Notes under the pieces: model-generated
The model's input: only the letters and a program-made list of their open reading frames with translations
The model's database searches: none
Told to the model about the DNA's origin: nothing
Position numbers and translations under genes: made by a program
DNA from: Variovorax paradoxus
Lineage (GTDB): Bacteria; Pseudomonadota; Gammaproteobacteria; Burkholderiales; Burkholderiaceae_C
Length of the DNA: 64,000 nucleotides
Direction of reading: 5' to 3'
Assembly (NCBI RefSeq): GCF_030811855.1
Contig: NZ_JAUSRN010000001.1
Location: 620,001-684,000 of the forward strand
Shown: positions 1 to 6,997 of the stretch, in pieces
Layout of the letters: every line of letters begins with the position of its first letter
Numbering within the stretch: position 1 is the first letter of the stretch

Positions 1-300
1 TTCGCCCTGCCTGGCACGTGGACCGGGCCAGTTTCTTGCGCCATACCGCAACAGAAGCGCGTGCTGCGGCGCGCACCTGTCACGAAAAGGGACAGTGCAA
101 CACTGCACTCATGCTCAAACCTGAGACCTCGCGCCAAAGAAGATGCTGACATCGGCGCGACTGCGAAATCCTGTGCTGGATCGCGAGCCCAATTCGGTGT
201 GAACGGGCGTGGGGTGGCTTCTATGCTTGTAGTGCACGACACCTCCTCACCTGTGGCCGCTGCGGCGCCATCCTCCCCTTCTCACTGGAGTTCCCCTCGT
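1..300. other. Leading non-coding stretch upstream of the HAD gene
   Basis: No gene is recognisable on either strand. The HAD reading frame stays open upstream to about position 61, but that extension has no family resemblance and is read as 5' untranslated sequence. The one clear structure is an inverted repeat at 94-109, AGTGCA-ACAC-TGCACT with perfect 6-bp arms. It could be an operator for the HAD-cupin pair or for a gene left of the window. Confidence 0.5.
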
Positions 301-999
301 ATGTCCCTGCAAGATTTCAAGGTCCTCACCTTCGACGTGGTCGGCACGCTGATCGACTTCGAAGGCGGCATGCTCGCCTACCTGCGCTCGGCGGTGCCCG
401 ATGCCGCCGTGAGCGACGACGACTTTCTGGCCGCCTACCGCGTTGCCCGCGCCGACGGCAACTCGGGCTGGTACCCCGACGACCTGGAGCGCTGCTGGCA
501 CGTCATCGCACCCGCACTCGGCCTGCCCGACAACGATGCGCTTGCACAAGGCCTGCGCGATTCCGTCGCGCAGTGGCCGGCGTTTCCGGATTCGGTCGAA
601 GCATTGAAGCGGCTGAAGAAGCGCTTCAAGCTGGTGACGATGACCAACGCGCAGCATTGGGCGCTGGCGCACTTCAACAAGACGCTCGGCTCTCCCTTCG
701 ACATGCTGCTGAGCTGCGACGATGCGCTGTGCGAGAAACCCGATGCGCGCTACTTCGCCTATGCGCGCGGCCGCTTCGAAGGCGCATGGGGCTACAAGCA
801 GGCCGACAACCTGCATGTGGCGCAAAGCCAGTACCACGACATCGGCATCTCCAAACAGCTGGGCATCGCCACCTGCTGGATCGAGCGCCGACACGCGCAG
901 AAAGGGTCGGGCGGCACCATCGAGTCGAAGCGCACCGAACCCGACTACCACTTCCACACGCTGGCCGAGCTGGCCGACGCCGTCGAGGCGGGGCGCTGA
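301..999 (+). CDS. HAD-superfamily hydrolase, haloacid dehalogenase type II-like
   Basis: This 232-aa cytoplasmic protein has the HAD motifs in order. The nucleophile motif FDVVGTL lies at about residues 9-15, the Thr/Asn motif VTMTNAQ near 113, the Lys motif EKPDARYF near 145, and an AQSQYHDIGISKQLG stretch that matches the acidic end motif of type II haloacid dehalogenases. The frame is open for 240 nt further upstream, but family similarity begins at the ATG at 301, which is therefore chosen. The stop is two bases before the downstream cupin, so the two are probably co-transcribed. Substrate is unknown. Many proteins of this subfamily are phosphatases rather than dehalogenases, so I do not assign L-2-haloacid activity. 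A second, more diverged HAD protein of this type lies at 20777-21442. Confidence 0.85.
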   Translation: MSLQDFKVLTFDVVGTLIDFEGGMLAYLRSAVPDAAVSDDDFLAAYRVARADGNSGWYPDDLERCWHVIAPALGLPDNDALAQGLRDSVAQWPAFPDSVEALKRLKKRFKLVTMTNAQHWALAHFNKTLGSPFDMLLSCDDALCEKPDARYFAYARGRFEGAWGYKQADNLHVAQSQYHDIGISKQLGIATCWIERRHAQKGSGGTIESKRTEPDYHFHTLAELADAVEAGR

Positions 1000-1001
1000 C
1001 C

Positions 1002-1358
1002 ATGACCGGCATCACCGTTCTCCATCAGTCCGCCACCATCGGCGGCCTGCAAGACCAGGGCACGCCCGCGCGCCCGCTCACCCAGCCGCCCTGCCGCCTG
1101 CGCGGCATCGACGTCGAGCTCGCGGGTGCGGGAGGCAATGACAGCGGCATCTGGGAATGCGAGCCCGGCCGCTTCGAGCGCCAGCTGCCCAATGCCGAGG
1201 TCATGCACATCCTCGCGGGCGCCGGCACCTTCACGCCGACGGGCGAGGAGCCATTGGAAATTCGCGCGGGCGACACGCTGTTCTTTCCGGCGAATACCAC
1301 TGGGGAGTGGCAGGTGCAAGAGACCGTGCGTAAGGTGTTTGTTGTGATGGCGATGTAG
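1002..1358 (+). CDS. Cupin-domain protein (DUF861/EutQ-like)
   Basis: This is a 118-aa single-domain cupin. The stretch from HILAGAGTFTPTGEEP through EIRAGDTLFFPANTTGEW fits the two cupin motifs, with the second ending in the G-D-x-x-x-F-P-x-x-T signature of the DUF861 group (a family of small beta-barrel proteins, several linked to ureidoglycolate or ethanolamine metabolism). Typical metal-binding histidines are mostly absent, so metal dependence is uncertain. The gene starts 2 bp after the HAD stop, which implies coupling. A role as an accessory or binding protein for the HAD enzyme is inference only. Confidence 0.8.
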   Translation: MTGITVLHQSATIGGLQDQGTPARPLTQPPCRLRGIDVELAGAGGNDSGIWECEPGRFERQLPNAEVMHILAGAGTFTPTGEEPLEIRAGDTLFFPANTTGEWQVQETVRKVFVVMAM

Positions 1359-1455
1359 GTTTCTATCGTCGCGTCGTGGAATGGCGTTGCAGCGTTCGTG
1401 ATCCGGTCCGTTAGCCGCGGACGGTGCACTCGGGCATCTTGACGTCAGCAGATGA

Positions 1456-2004
1456 CTACGATGCGCGGGACATTCTTTCGATCGCTTCGAGTGCAACGAA
1501 GGCCGGGTAGGACTGCAGCGTTGGGAAGCGCCTTCGGTAGTAGCAGTCCCAGTAGCTCGTAGCCCGCCGTCTTGTGGTCGCCATAAAGTCGGGGTTCTCG
1601 CGTGCGAATGCAGAGAGCGGGTCGGGGTCGGCGTCAGAGACAGCGGCAGCAATCGCTTCCACGATCTCGATGACATATTCACCCAGAAGCTGAACGACGA
1701 ATGGAACAACCCATGGCCGATCGTTGCCGATGAGCTGTCGCAGGCAATCCTCGCGAACATAGCCATTCCAATGCCTGGTGCCGAGGCAGAGCGCGAGCGT
1801 TCGAGTGTCGCCACTCGAACGCGCGATGACCGATTGAAGGTTTTGCGGTGCGTAGTAGACGCGGTATGGAACAGACAACTGCTCGCCCTGCACGAGGACG
1901 GTGAACCCGTCCGTGGATGGTGCGAGCTCCGCGTCGGGAAGCGCGAGTAGCAGCGTTGATGCGGCTGGCCACAGCACAGCGGGGAACATCGGGCGGTAAG
2001 TCAT
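1456..2004 (-). CDS. Conserved-looking hypothetical protein
   Basis: I do not recognise this 182-aa protein. It has no signal peptide beyond a mildly hydrophobic N-terminus (LWPAASTLLLALPDAEL) and no known catalytic motif. Two segments look structured: CLGTRHWNGYVREDCLRQL around residues 74-92, and a helical stretch PWVVPFVVQLLGEYVIEIVE around 97-116. The Arg-rich tail has an aromatic YWDCYYRRRFPTLQSYPAF segment. The frame is open to 2130, but the ATG at 2004 is chosen because the upstream bases are part of an IS66 transposase remnant. It is the first gene of the islet that ends at 6281. Confidence 0.6.
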   Translation of the reverse strand: MTYRPMFPAVLWPAASTLLLALPDAELAPSTDGFTVLVQGEQLSVPYRVYYAPQNLQSVIARSSGDTRTLALCLGTRHWNGYVREDCLRQLIGNDRPWVVPFVVQLLGEYVIEIVEAIAAAVSDADPDPLSAFARENPDFMATTRRRATSYWDCYYRRRFPTLQSYPAFVALEAIERMSRAS

Positions 2005-2415
2005 GAGCGCACTCTGATTCGAACTTCGTCGGTCGCTGACGATCGCGCCTGACTGCGAGCCGATGGCCGCGCAGGGTCCAATGCTAAGGCAAGCGCCCGC
2101 GCCGAGGGTCACGCCGTATGGTTGGGCCACCAGCGATGTGGCAGCAGTTCGTCAATGCCGCTGTGCCCAGCGCTTAGGACAGCAGTTCAATGCCTTTGCC
2201 GTCGCTGAACCGTCCGGAACCTTCAGACGCTGGGCGATCATCCAAGCATGCAGCGCCTCGGCAATCGGTCGGCCCGCCGATGCCAGGACTCGCATTTACT
2301 CTCAGTCTTTTCGCAATTGCCTGCGTTACTCACAGCACGTCTTTCCAACGAGGTCTAAGGCCCTAGCCTATTCTCCACCTCATCGGCTGGCCGAAAGCCG
2401 TCGAGGTTTCTATAG
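2005..2415. other. Long intergenic stretch of the islet
   Basis: No intact gene lies in these 411 bases. They hold the IS66 remnant described separately and, towards 2310-2415, unassigned sequence of lower GC than the flanking core. An open plus-strand frame (2063-2431) is antisense to the remnant and has no protein-like features. Confidence 0.5.
2124..2310 (-). pseudogene. IS66-family transposase (tnpC) C-terminal remnant, internally deleted and frameshifted
   Basis: Read on the minus strand, codons at about 2292-2170 give RPIAEALHAWMIAQRLKVP followed by DGSATAKALNCCPKRW. These are the IS66 TnpC C-terminal region just after the catalytic core, where intact copies read close to ALDYSLKRW. 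The next recognisable piece, in another frame at 2124-2156, is IDELLPHRWWP, matching the extreme C-terminus of TnpC (IDELLPHRW). The roughly 90 residues that normally lie between them, containing the last acidic residue region, are missing. Upstream, an AKRLRVNA-like fragment in a third frame extends the decay to about 2310. No terminal inverted repeats are seen. It is dead, and marks past IS insertion at the edge of the islet. Confidence 0.75.
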
Positions 2416-3240
2416 TTACTCAGCCGGTTGATCTTGGTCTGGGCTCAAAACCAACCAAGCCATAGCGCCTGCTTTCCCTTCGCCCTTAAATAGGCGGCGA
2501 TCCTCGGGCGGAGCCTCCCCGAACTTCAGCCATTTCACTAGCTCCTCTTCATTAATCCTGTAACCACGTCGGTCGTCTCCGCCCAGCCCGGTATGAACTT
2601 CGAAGTCTTCGCTGTTTACGGAGGCAATCTGGAGGTAGCGAGTGCCGTCAATGGAGTAAAAAATGTAGCCCTGCTCGAAGTTGTAGATTGGCGGCGTGTC
2701 CACCGCCCAAGCCGTGTATGGTTTCTTCTGCTTCACGAAAGTTCGCATGGTCACCCCCAAGGTCCCCCAATGGTGACGCTCGATGGGATAGCTCCATTCA
2801 ACAAAGAGTGCGGCCGGATCCGGTATCTGCTGCGACCTGCTCCGCTTCTTGGTGGGATTTGCTGTAGTGGGTGTTTCGCCCAATTCGGCTTCAGCCGAGG
2901 GTTTGGTCACATCGTCTAAGCGGGACGCAGGCATCAGCGATAACGCGTGCCCTGATACCTCTTGGCAGGCTGCAGCGTAGAGAGAAAGAAATGCGCTCTC
3001 GTAAAACACCATCGTTGTGCTTGCGGAGAAGCCGCTTTCTTTGTTCCTGCCGTAGAGAAGGCCAGCTTCGGTCAGCCGGGTGTAGCTCTTGATCTCTCCG
3101 CTTCCAGTGCTCGATCTGTACTCGGCCTCTTCTGCCAGGCCCATCTGGATCAAGATCGCGTAAAGCGCATTCGCGTTGAGCAAGGCGTTGATGCCCTGAA
3201 GTAATTCCTTGGCGGAAGCAGTTCTAAAATTGGAAGTCAT
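2416..3240 (-). CDS. Hypothetical protein with a possible winged-helix-like N-terminus
   Basis: I cannot name this 274-aa soluble protein. Residues about 8-65 have the layout of a small helical DNA-binding or KilA-C-like domain: SAKELLQGINALLNANALY, then LIQMGLAEEAEYR, and a turn ending LTEAGLLYGRN. That resembles the C-terminal domain of phage antirepressors, but the match is by eye and weak. A low-complexity basic/proline linker (about 110-140, including KKRSRSQQ) separates it from a C-terminal half rich in aromatic beta-strand pattern (about 145-230). GC and codon use look less extreme than in the core genes, consistent with acquisition. Downstream neighbours on the same strand are unknown or decayed. 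It could be an islet regulator or effector. Confidence 0.55.
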   Translation of the reverse strand: MTSNFRTASAKELLQGINALLNANALYAILIQMGLAEEAEYRSSTGSGEIKSYTRLTEAGLLYGRNKESGFSASTTMVFYESAFLSLYAAACQEVSGHALSLMPASRLDDVTKPSAEAELGETPTTANPTKKRSRSQQIPDPAALFVEWSYPIERHHWGTLGVTMRTFVKQKKPYTAWAVDTPPIYNFEQGYIFYSIDGTRYLQIASVNSEDFEVHTGLGGDDRRGYRINEEELVKWLKFGEAPPEDRRLFKGEGKAGAMAWLVLSPDQDQPAE

Positions 3241-3343
3241 GGGAAAAAGCAGGTGATATGAAGCCCGCCGGGCCTAGTCGCGGTAATCACGGATGAACGT
3301 CTGGTCCTACTCTGCGGCAGGCTCATGCGGGTGGCCATAGATG

Positions 3344-3958
3344 TCATCCGCGCAATGAAGCGGCCCAAGTATCTTCATGCACGATGAACAGCGGCACACC
3401 GGCTTCTTTGTGCTGAATGGCTTTCTCGATCTTGGTGCCGAAGCTGCCGTGCTTCCATTCCGCACTTCCAAGGCCCCCGACCACAAGGTAGTGAAGCTTC
3501 TTGCTGACGCCCGAGATAGCCCCGCCGCGTGATTCAATGGCTTGCTCACAGAGCTTGCGCGGCCCGAAAACGAAGTCACCGGTGAAGCAGAAGAGCTTGT
3601 TAGGAATCTCGATCCCTTCAAGGCGATCGATCGGCAACTCGGTCACGAAGCCAGCATCTGCAATTTCGTCCAGCTTGCCGCCGACCAGCTGACGCAAGGT
3701 CTCGGCGAGATGGCCGCGTTCTTCCTCGGTCACAAGCCCATCTGCCAGAATGCTTTCAACCTGGGCTTTGATCACCGTGCCTGGCCATGTCAGGGCGACT
3801 GTTTCGGCGCCGGTGAGCCATGACTTGAGGAATGCGATTTCGGCGTCATTGAGATGTCCGTCAGACATGATGCCTTGGACGATGCCGACCAGCGCCGCAC
3901 ATGAGGTGCGCATCTCGTTTCGGAAGGCACTAGCCTGGCGCTGATAGATGTTGATCAC
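3344..3958 (-). CDS. TerB-like helical domain plus BRCT domain protein
   Basis: The 204-aa protein has two parts. Residues about 16-95 form a helical acidic repeat like TerB or tellurite-resistance-type domains (GIVQGIMSDGHLNDAEIAFL and ESILADGLVTEEERGHLAE have the same D-G-x-L/V-x-x-x-E spacing). Residues about 120-200 are a BRCT domain of the DNA-ligase/DNA polymerase III epsilon-like type, with NKLFCFTGDFVFG, a GGAISGVSKKLHYLVVGG loop and a final W in the EDTWAASL segment. BRCT domains bind DNA ends, poly(ADP-ribose) or phosphopeptides. No catalytic domain is present. It starts with GTG and shares a GTGA overlap with the preceding 128-aa gene, so translation is coupled. An internal ATG gives a 15-residue shorter alternative start. 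Confidence 0.75.
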   Translation of the reverse strand: MINIYQRQASAFRNEMRTSCAALVGIVQGIMSDGHLNDAEIAFLKSWLTGAETVALTWPGTVIKAQVESILADGLVTEEERGHLAETLRQLVGGKLDEIADAGFVTELPIDRLEGIEIPNKLFCFTGDFVFGPRKLCEQAIESRGGAISGVSKKLHYLVVGGLGSAEWKHGSFGTKIEKAIQHKEAGVPLFIVHEDTWAASLRG

Positions 3959-4341
3959 TCGATGCCCCCCGGTTCGCCAGCAGCCTTCCAGATGGCAGAG
4001 GTATCCTCAGTGAATGCAACCGCCATACCGGTCAGAGTGCATGTGCGCACGGCGCCGGCCGCAAGATTGATGGAGAGGTCCTCACCGCGTAATCCTTGCC
4101 ACATGGCCAGATAGTGCAACGCTCCCACACGCTTGCCCGCTTTGATGGCTTTTCCTCCGCCCACCCATGGCAGACTTGGTAATTCACCACGCGAAGCCTG
4201 CGCGGCCAGCTCGGGAGATTCTTGCGCCTTCTCGATTCCCCTAAGCCAAGAACAGATGAGGCCTTTGTCGGGACCACCCCATCGTTCCGACCAAGACTCG
4301 CCCTGAGATGGGGCAGAGTTGAAACTGCATTCAACGATCAT
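3955..4341 (-). CDS. Hypothetical 128-aa protein coupled to the BRCT protein
   Basis: No family is recognised. The protein is Gly/Ala-rich and carries a possible core IKAGKRVGALHYLAMWQGL near residues 66-84, followed by hydrophobic strands SINLAAGAVRTCTLTGMAVA. No signal peptide or transmembrane segment is evident. Its stop overlaps the GTG start of the TerB/BRCT gene by 4 bp, so the two products are probably made in fixed ratio and may act together. A 125-bp gap separates it from the NERD helicase upstream, which points the same way. Confidence 0.6.
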   Translation of the reverse strand: MIVECSFNSAPSQGESWSERWGGPDKGLICSWLRGIEKAQESPELAAQASRGELPSLPWVGGGKAIKAGKRVGALHYLAMWQGLRGEDLSINLAAGAVRTCTLTGMAVAFTEDTSAIWKAAGEPGGIE

Positions 4342-4466
4342 GCTGGCTCCGTTCGAGGGAAGATACGAGAAAACTATTCAGAATGAATCCTAGCGGTCGG
4401 CTCATACGCGATCATGTTCCGGCGCAGGTTGCCGGTTCTGCAAATCAATCAGCAGGTAGGTCTTGG

Positions 4467-6281
4467 TCACTGCCGAATGGCGTTGGCCACGATGAGGCGA
4501 GACGTCGCACGCGTCGCGCCGACATAGAACAATCGCATCTCCTCCAATGCGTCGTCATCTTTGTCGAGCACCTCTTGGCCGGACACCGCCTGGCGCGCAC
4601 CCATTACCGCGACGACCGGGAATTCCAACCCCTTGCTGACATGAAGCGTCATCACCTTGATGGTGTCGGCGGCGGGATCGAAATCGTTCGTGCCCTTGCG
4701 CACCTTGTGCGGCAAGCGGCGGCGGTCCAGGGCCTTGGAGCACTCCTCCATGAGTGTCCGGCTTCGGCACAGCACCGCCATGTCGCCCCAGGCGTGCCCT
4801 TCGTTGTGTGCACTCGCCATCAGTTCCGCGATGCGGTCGGCCTGCGCTCGGGTGCTCGGCAGGTCGATGACGATGGGCTCCGGTCCGTCCCGGCCGCAGC
4901 TCACGGGCTGCACGAGCGGCACGCCGTCGTCGTCTTTCTCCTGAGGCCGCAAAAGCTCGGTTGCCATCGCGCTCGCCGTCTGCAGGATCTGTCGAGTGTT
5001 GCGGTAGTTGATCTTGAGAATCGTCGTGCGGCCCTGCGCCTGCACGCCGACGCTCTTGAAGCTGAAGGGCTTGCCGCGGCGTTTGTCGTAAATGCTCTGG
5101 GCATCGTCGTACAGCAGCAGCAAGCTGTTGGTGGTGGGGTCGACCATCTGGGTGACCAGCTTGAGCCACTCGGGCGCAAAGTCGTGGCCTTCGTCAACCA
5201 GCACCGCCAGGTATTGGCCTGACGGAATCATCTGGCGGTCGACGCCGTCGATGACGTTGCGCACCATCTGGTCCATCTTTGCGCCCACTGCAAGATCGTT
5301 TGGCGGCAGCGGCTGGCCGAACGCGACCAGCTGGTCCCGACACCATTTGTGAAAGTGGCGAACATGGACGCGGTCTGCCAATGCCTTGGCTTGCATGGTG
5401 GCATGCAGCTTTACCGCCAGCGGTTCGTTGTAGCAAAGCACGAGCACGGGCTTGTGGATGTCTGTCGCGGCCTTGGCTAGGTACTCGGCGCGGTAGCCCA
5501 GGATCATGGTCTTGCCGGACCCTGCCACGCCATGGATCACGCGGTGGCCGTCGCCCAGGCTGCGCGCCAGCTGTTCCTGCTGCAAGTCCATCACACGCAG
5601 GAAGTCGGGGATGGCTGCCTTGTCGTCCTCATCGTCGAAGAGTGCGCCTTGCTCGGGGACGCGCACTTCGGGAAAGAGGTTCCAACGTACGCGGTCGATC
5701 TGGGGCAGCGACAGCGTGCCGCGCATCAGCTGCGGAAACATGTCCCAAAGCCGGCTCTGGAAAGCCTCTGGCTCGGCGTCCTCAAGCATTTCATCGGAGC
5801 AGACCACACGGTTGGGCTCGATCGCGCTTCCGAGACCGGCGGCATCAAACTGCTTGCGCGTGATGCGCGTGAAGACGACGCCGTAGCTCCACGGAAAAGT
5901 CAGCATGCCCTGCCACTTGCCTTCGTGCTGGATCAGCTGCGCATCGCGCTTGAGGGCATCGACGACCTGCAACGCTTGATGCCGGGCTTGCTCGATCGGA
6001 TTCGGAACGCTCTTGGGAACGCCGTCAGGCGCAATCAGCCAGTCACCGCGGCTGGCCTTCTGGATGGTGTCCAGGCGCCAGTCCTTGGTTTCCACGATCA
6101 GCAAGCCGCGCCGAGGATGCAGCACGACGAAGTCGGGGTGGGACTGCCTGGGCCCGATGGGAACGTCGAACCACAGCAGGTAGTCTTCGTCGAGTTTCTG
6201 CTGCAAGCGCTCCGCCAAGCGGCGCTCGCCGGACGTCATGCGGGCGACGCAGGTGCTCAACGCGGGAATCAAGACAGCCAT
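4467..6281 (-). CDS. NERD-domain superfamily 1 DNA helicase
   Basis: This 604-aa protein combines a NERD nuclease-related domain (about residues 15-120; HPDFVV at 48-53 and IVETKDW at 62-68 supply the Asp and the E-x-K) with a full UvrD/Rep-type helicase. Walker A GVAGSGKT is at 251-258, motif II DEGHD at 363-367, motif III YDDAQSIY at 391-398, motif IV INYRNTR near 424, motif V TLHVSKGLEFP and motif VI FYVGATRA near the C-terminus. The predicted role is ATP-driven DNA or RNA unwinding with possible nuclease cleavage. The ATG at 6281 is chosen over an upstream frame extension (to 6371) because the added residues look non-protein-like. NERD helicases occur in DNA repair and in phage-defence proteins such as Nhi, so islet context allows either. 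Confidence 0.85.
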   Translation of the reverse strand: MAVLIPALSTCVARMTSGERRLAERLQQKLDEDYLLWFDVPIGPRQSHPDFVVLHPRRGLLIVETKDWRLDTIQKASRGDWLIAPDGVPKSVPNPIEQARHQALQVVDALKRDAQLIQHEGKWQGMLTFPWSYGVVFTRITRKQFDAAGLGSAIEPNRVVCSDEMLEDAEPEAFQSRLWDMFPQLMRGTLSLPQIDRVRWNLFPEVRVPEQGALFDDEDDKAAIPDFLRVMDLQQEQLARSLGDGHRVIHGVAGSGKTMILGYRAEYLAKAATDIHKPVLVLCYNEPLAVKLHATMQAKALADRVHVRHFHKWCRDQLVAFGQPLPPNDLAVGAKMDQMVRNVIDGVDRQMIPSGQYLAVLVDEGHDFAPEWLKLVTQMVDPTTNSLLLLYDDAQSIYDKRRGKPFSFKSVGVQAQGRTTILKINYRNTRQILQTASAMATELLRPQEKDDDGVPLVQPVSCGRDGPEPIVIDLPSTRAQADRIAELMASAHNEGHAWGDMAVLCRSRTLMEECSKALDRRRLPHKVRKGTNDFDPAADTIKVMTLHVSKGLEFPVVAVMGARQAVSGQEVLDKDDDALEEMRLFYVGATRATSRLIVANAIRQ

Positions 6282-6410
6282 TGAAATTGGGTCGCCCGCC
6301 AGTCGACGGAGACAAGTGGAAGACCACAAGCTACCGTAACAAGTCGATACGGTCAACCGCCGAAGCGACATTCAGAGGCACATCCCCGCGCACGGGCTGA
6401 AGGCTTGGCT

Positions 6411-6833
6411 TCAGCCGGGCAGGTCGGCTGCGGCCGGCGCGCTGCCGCGCCAGGCCACAAGATCGATCTCGATGCGGGCGCCCTTCGCCAGGCCGGTCAC
6501 GCCAATGCAGGTTCGAGCGGGCCGCCTTCCTTCCGAGAAATGACCGGCGTAGACCGCGTTCATCGCCGCGTAGTCTTCGTCGAAGTGCGTGAGGTACACG
6601 CGCACCGACAGCGCATGCTCCAGGCCCAGGCCGCAACCGGCCAGCACCGTCTGGAGGTTCTTCAACACCTGGCGCGTCTGCGCCGCGATGCCTTCGGGAT
6701 ACGGCGTGTCCAGCGAGGTGCCGACGAACGGCATCTGCCCGGTGACGAAAACCCAACCGTCGGCTTCGACCGCGTGGCTGAACGGTGCAACCGGTTCTGG
6801 TGCACCGGTGATCATGTGAAAGATGGGAGACAT
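6411..6833 (-). CDS. RidA/YjgF/YER057c/UK114 family protein
   Basis: This 140-aa protein has the family features: PVAPFSHAVEADGWVFVTGQ near the N-terminus and the C-terminal ARTCIGVTGLAKGARIEIDL block, whose Arg is the residue that binds carboxylates of imine substrates in RidA. Related proteins hydrolyse reactive enamine/imine intermediates or act in pathway-specific deamination. The ATG at 6833 gives the usual family length; 25 upstream residues in frame are rejected. It is divergent from the AraC-acetamidase fusion with a 164-bp shared intergenic region, so the two may be co-regulated and the RidA protein may serve amide or amine catabolism there. Confidence 0.88.
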   Translation of the reverse strand: MSPIFHMITGAPEPVAPFSHAVEADGWVFVTGQMPFVGTSLDTPYPEGIAAQTRQVLKNLQTVLAGCGLGLEHALSVRVYLTHFDEDYAAMNAVYAGHFSEGRRPARTCIGVTGLAKGARIEIDLVAWRGSAPAAADLPG

Positions 6834-6997
6834 CGCGGCAGGTTGAGGCGGCCGCGGCAGCCGGCATCGGGCGCGGCTGCCGCCCCCGCACCGGAGTTTG
6901 ACAAGCATCTACGGCAAGCCAGTTGCGTGCCAACTCTGGGGCGTGGCAAGTGGCACGTGTCTTGCGCGCCCTGCGCAAGCAACCAGAAAGCGCCACC

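Noticed and set aside
1025-1429. Minus-strand open frame opposite the cupin gene
   Set aside because: The cupin frame has the family signature, and this frame shows none.
5279-5863. Plus-strand frame inside the NERD helicase
   Set aside because: It is antisense to well-conserved helicase motifs.
6923-6997. TTG at 6923 as the fusion start
   Set aside because: The extra 25 residues are not part of an AraC domain, and GTG 6998 fits the domain start.
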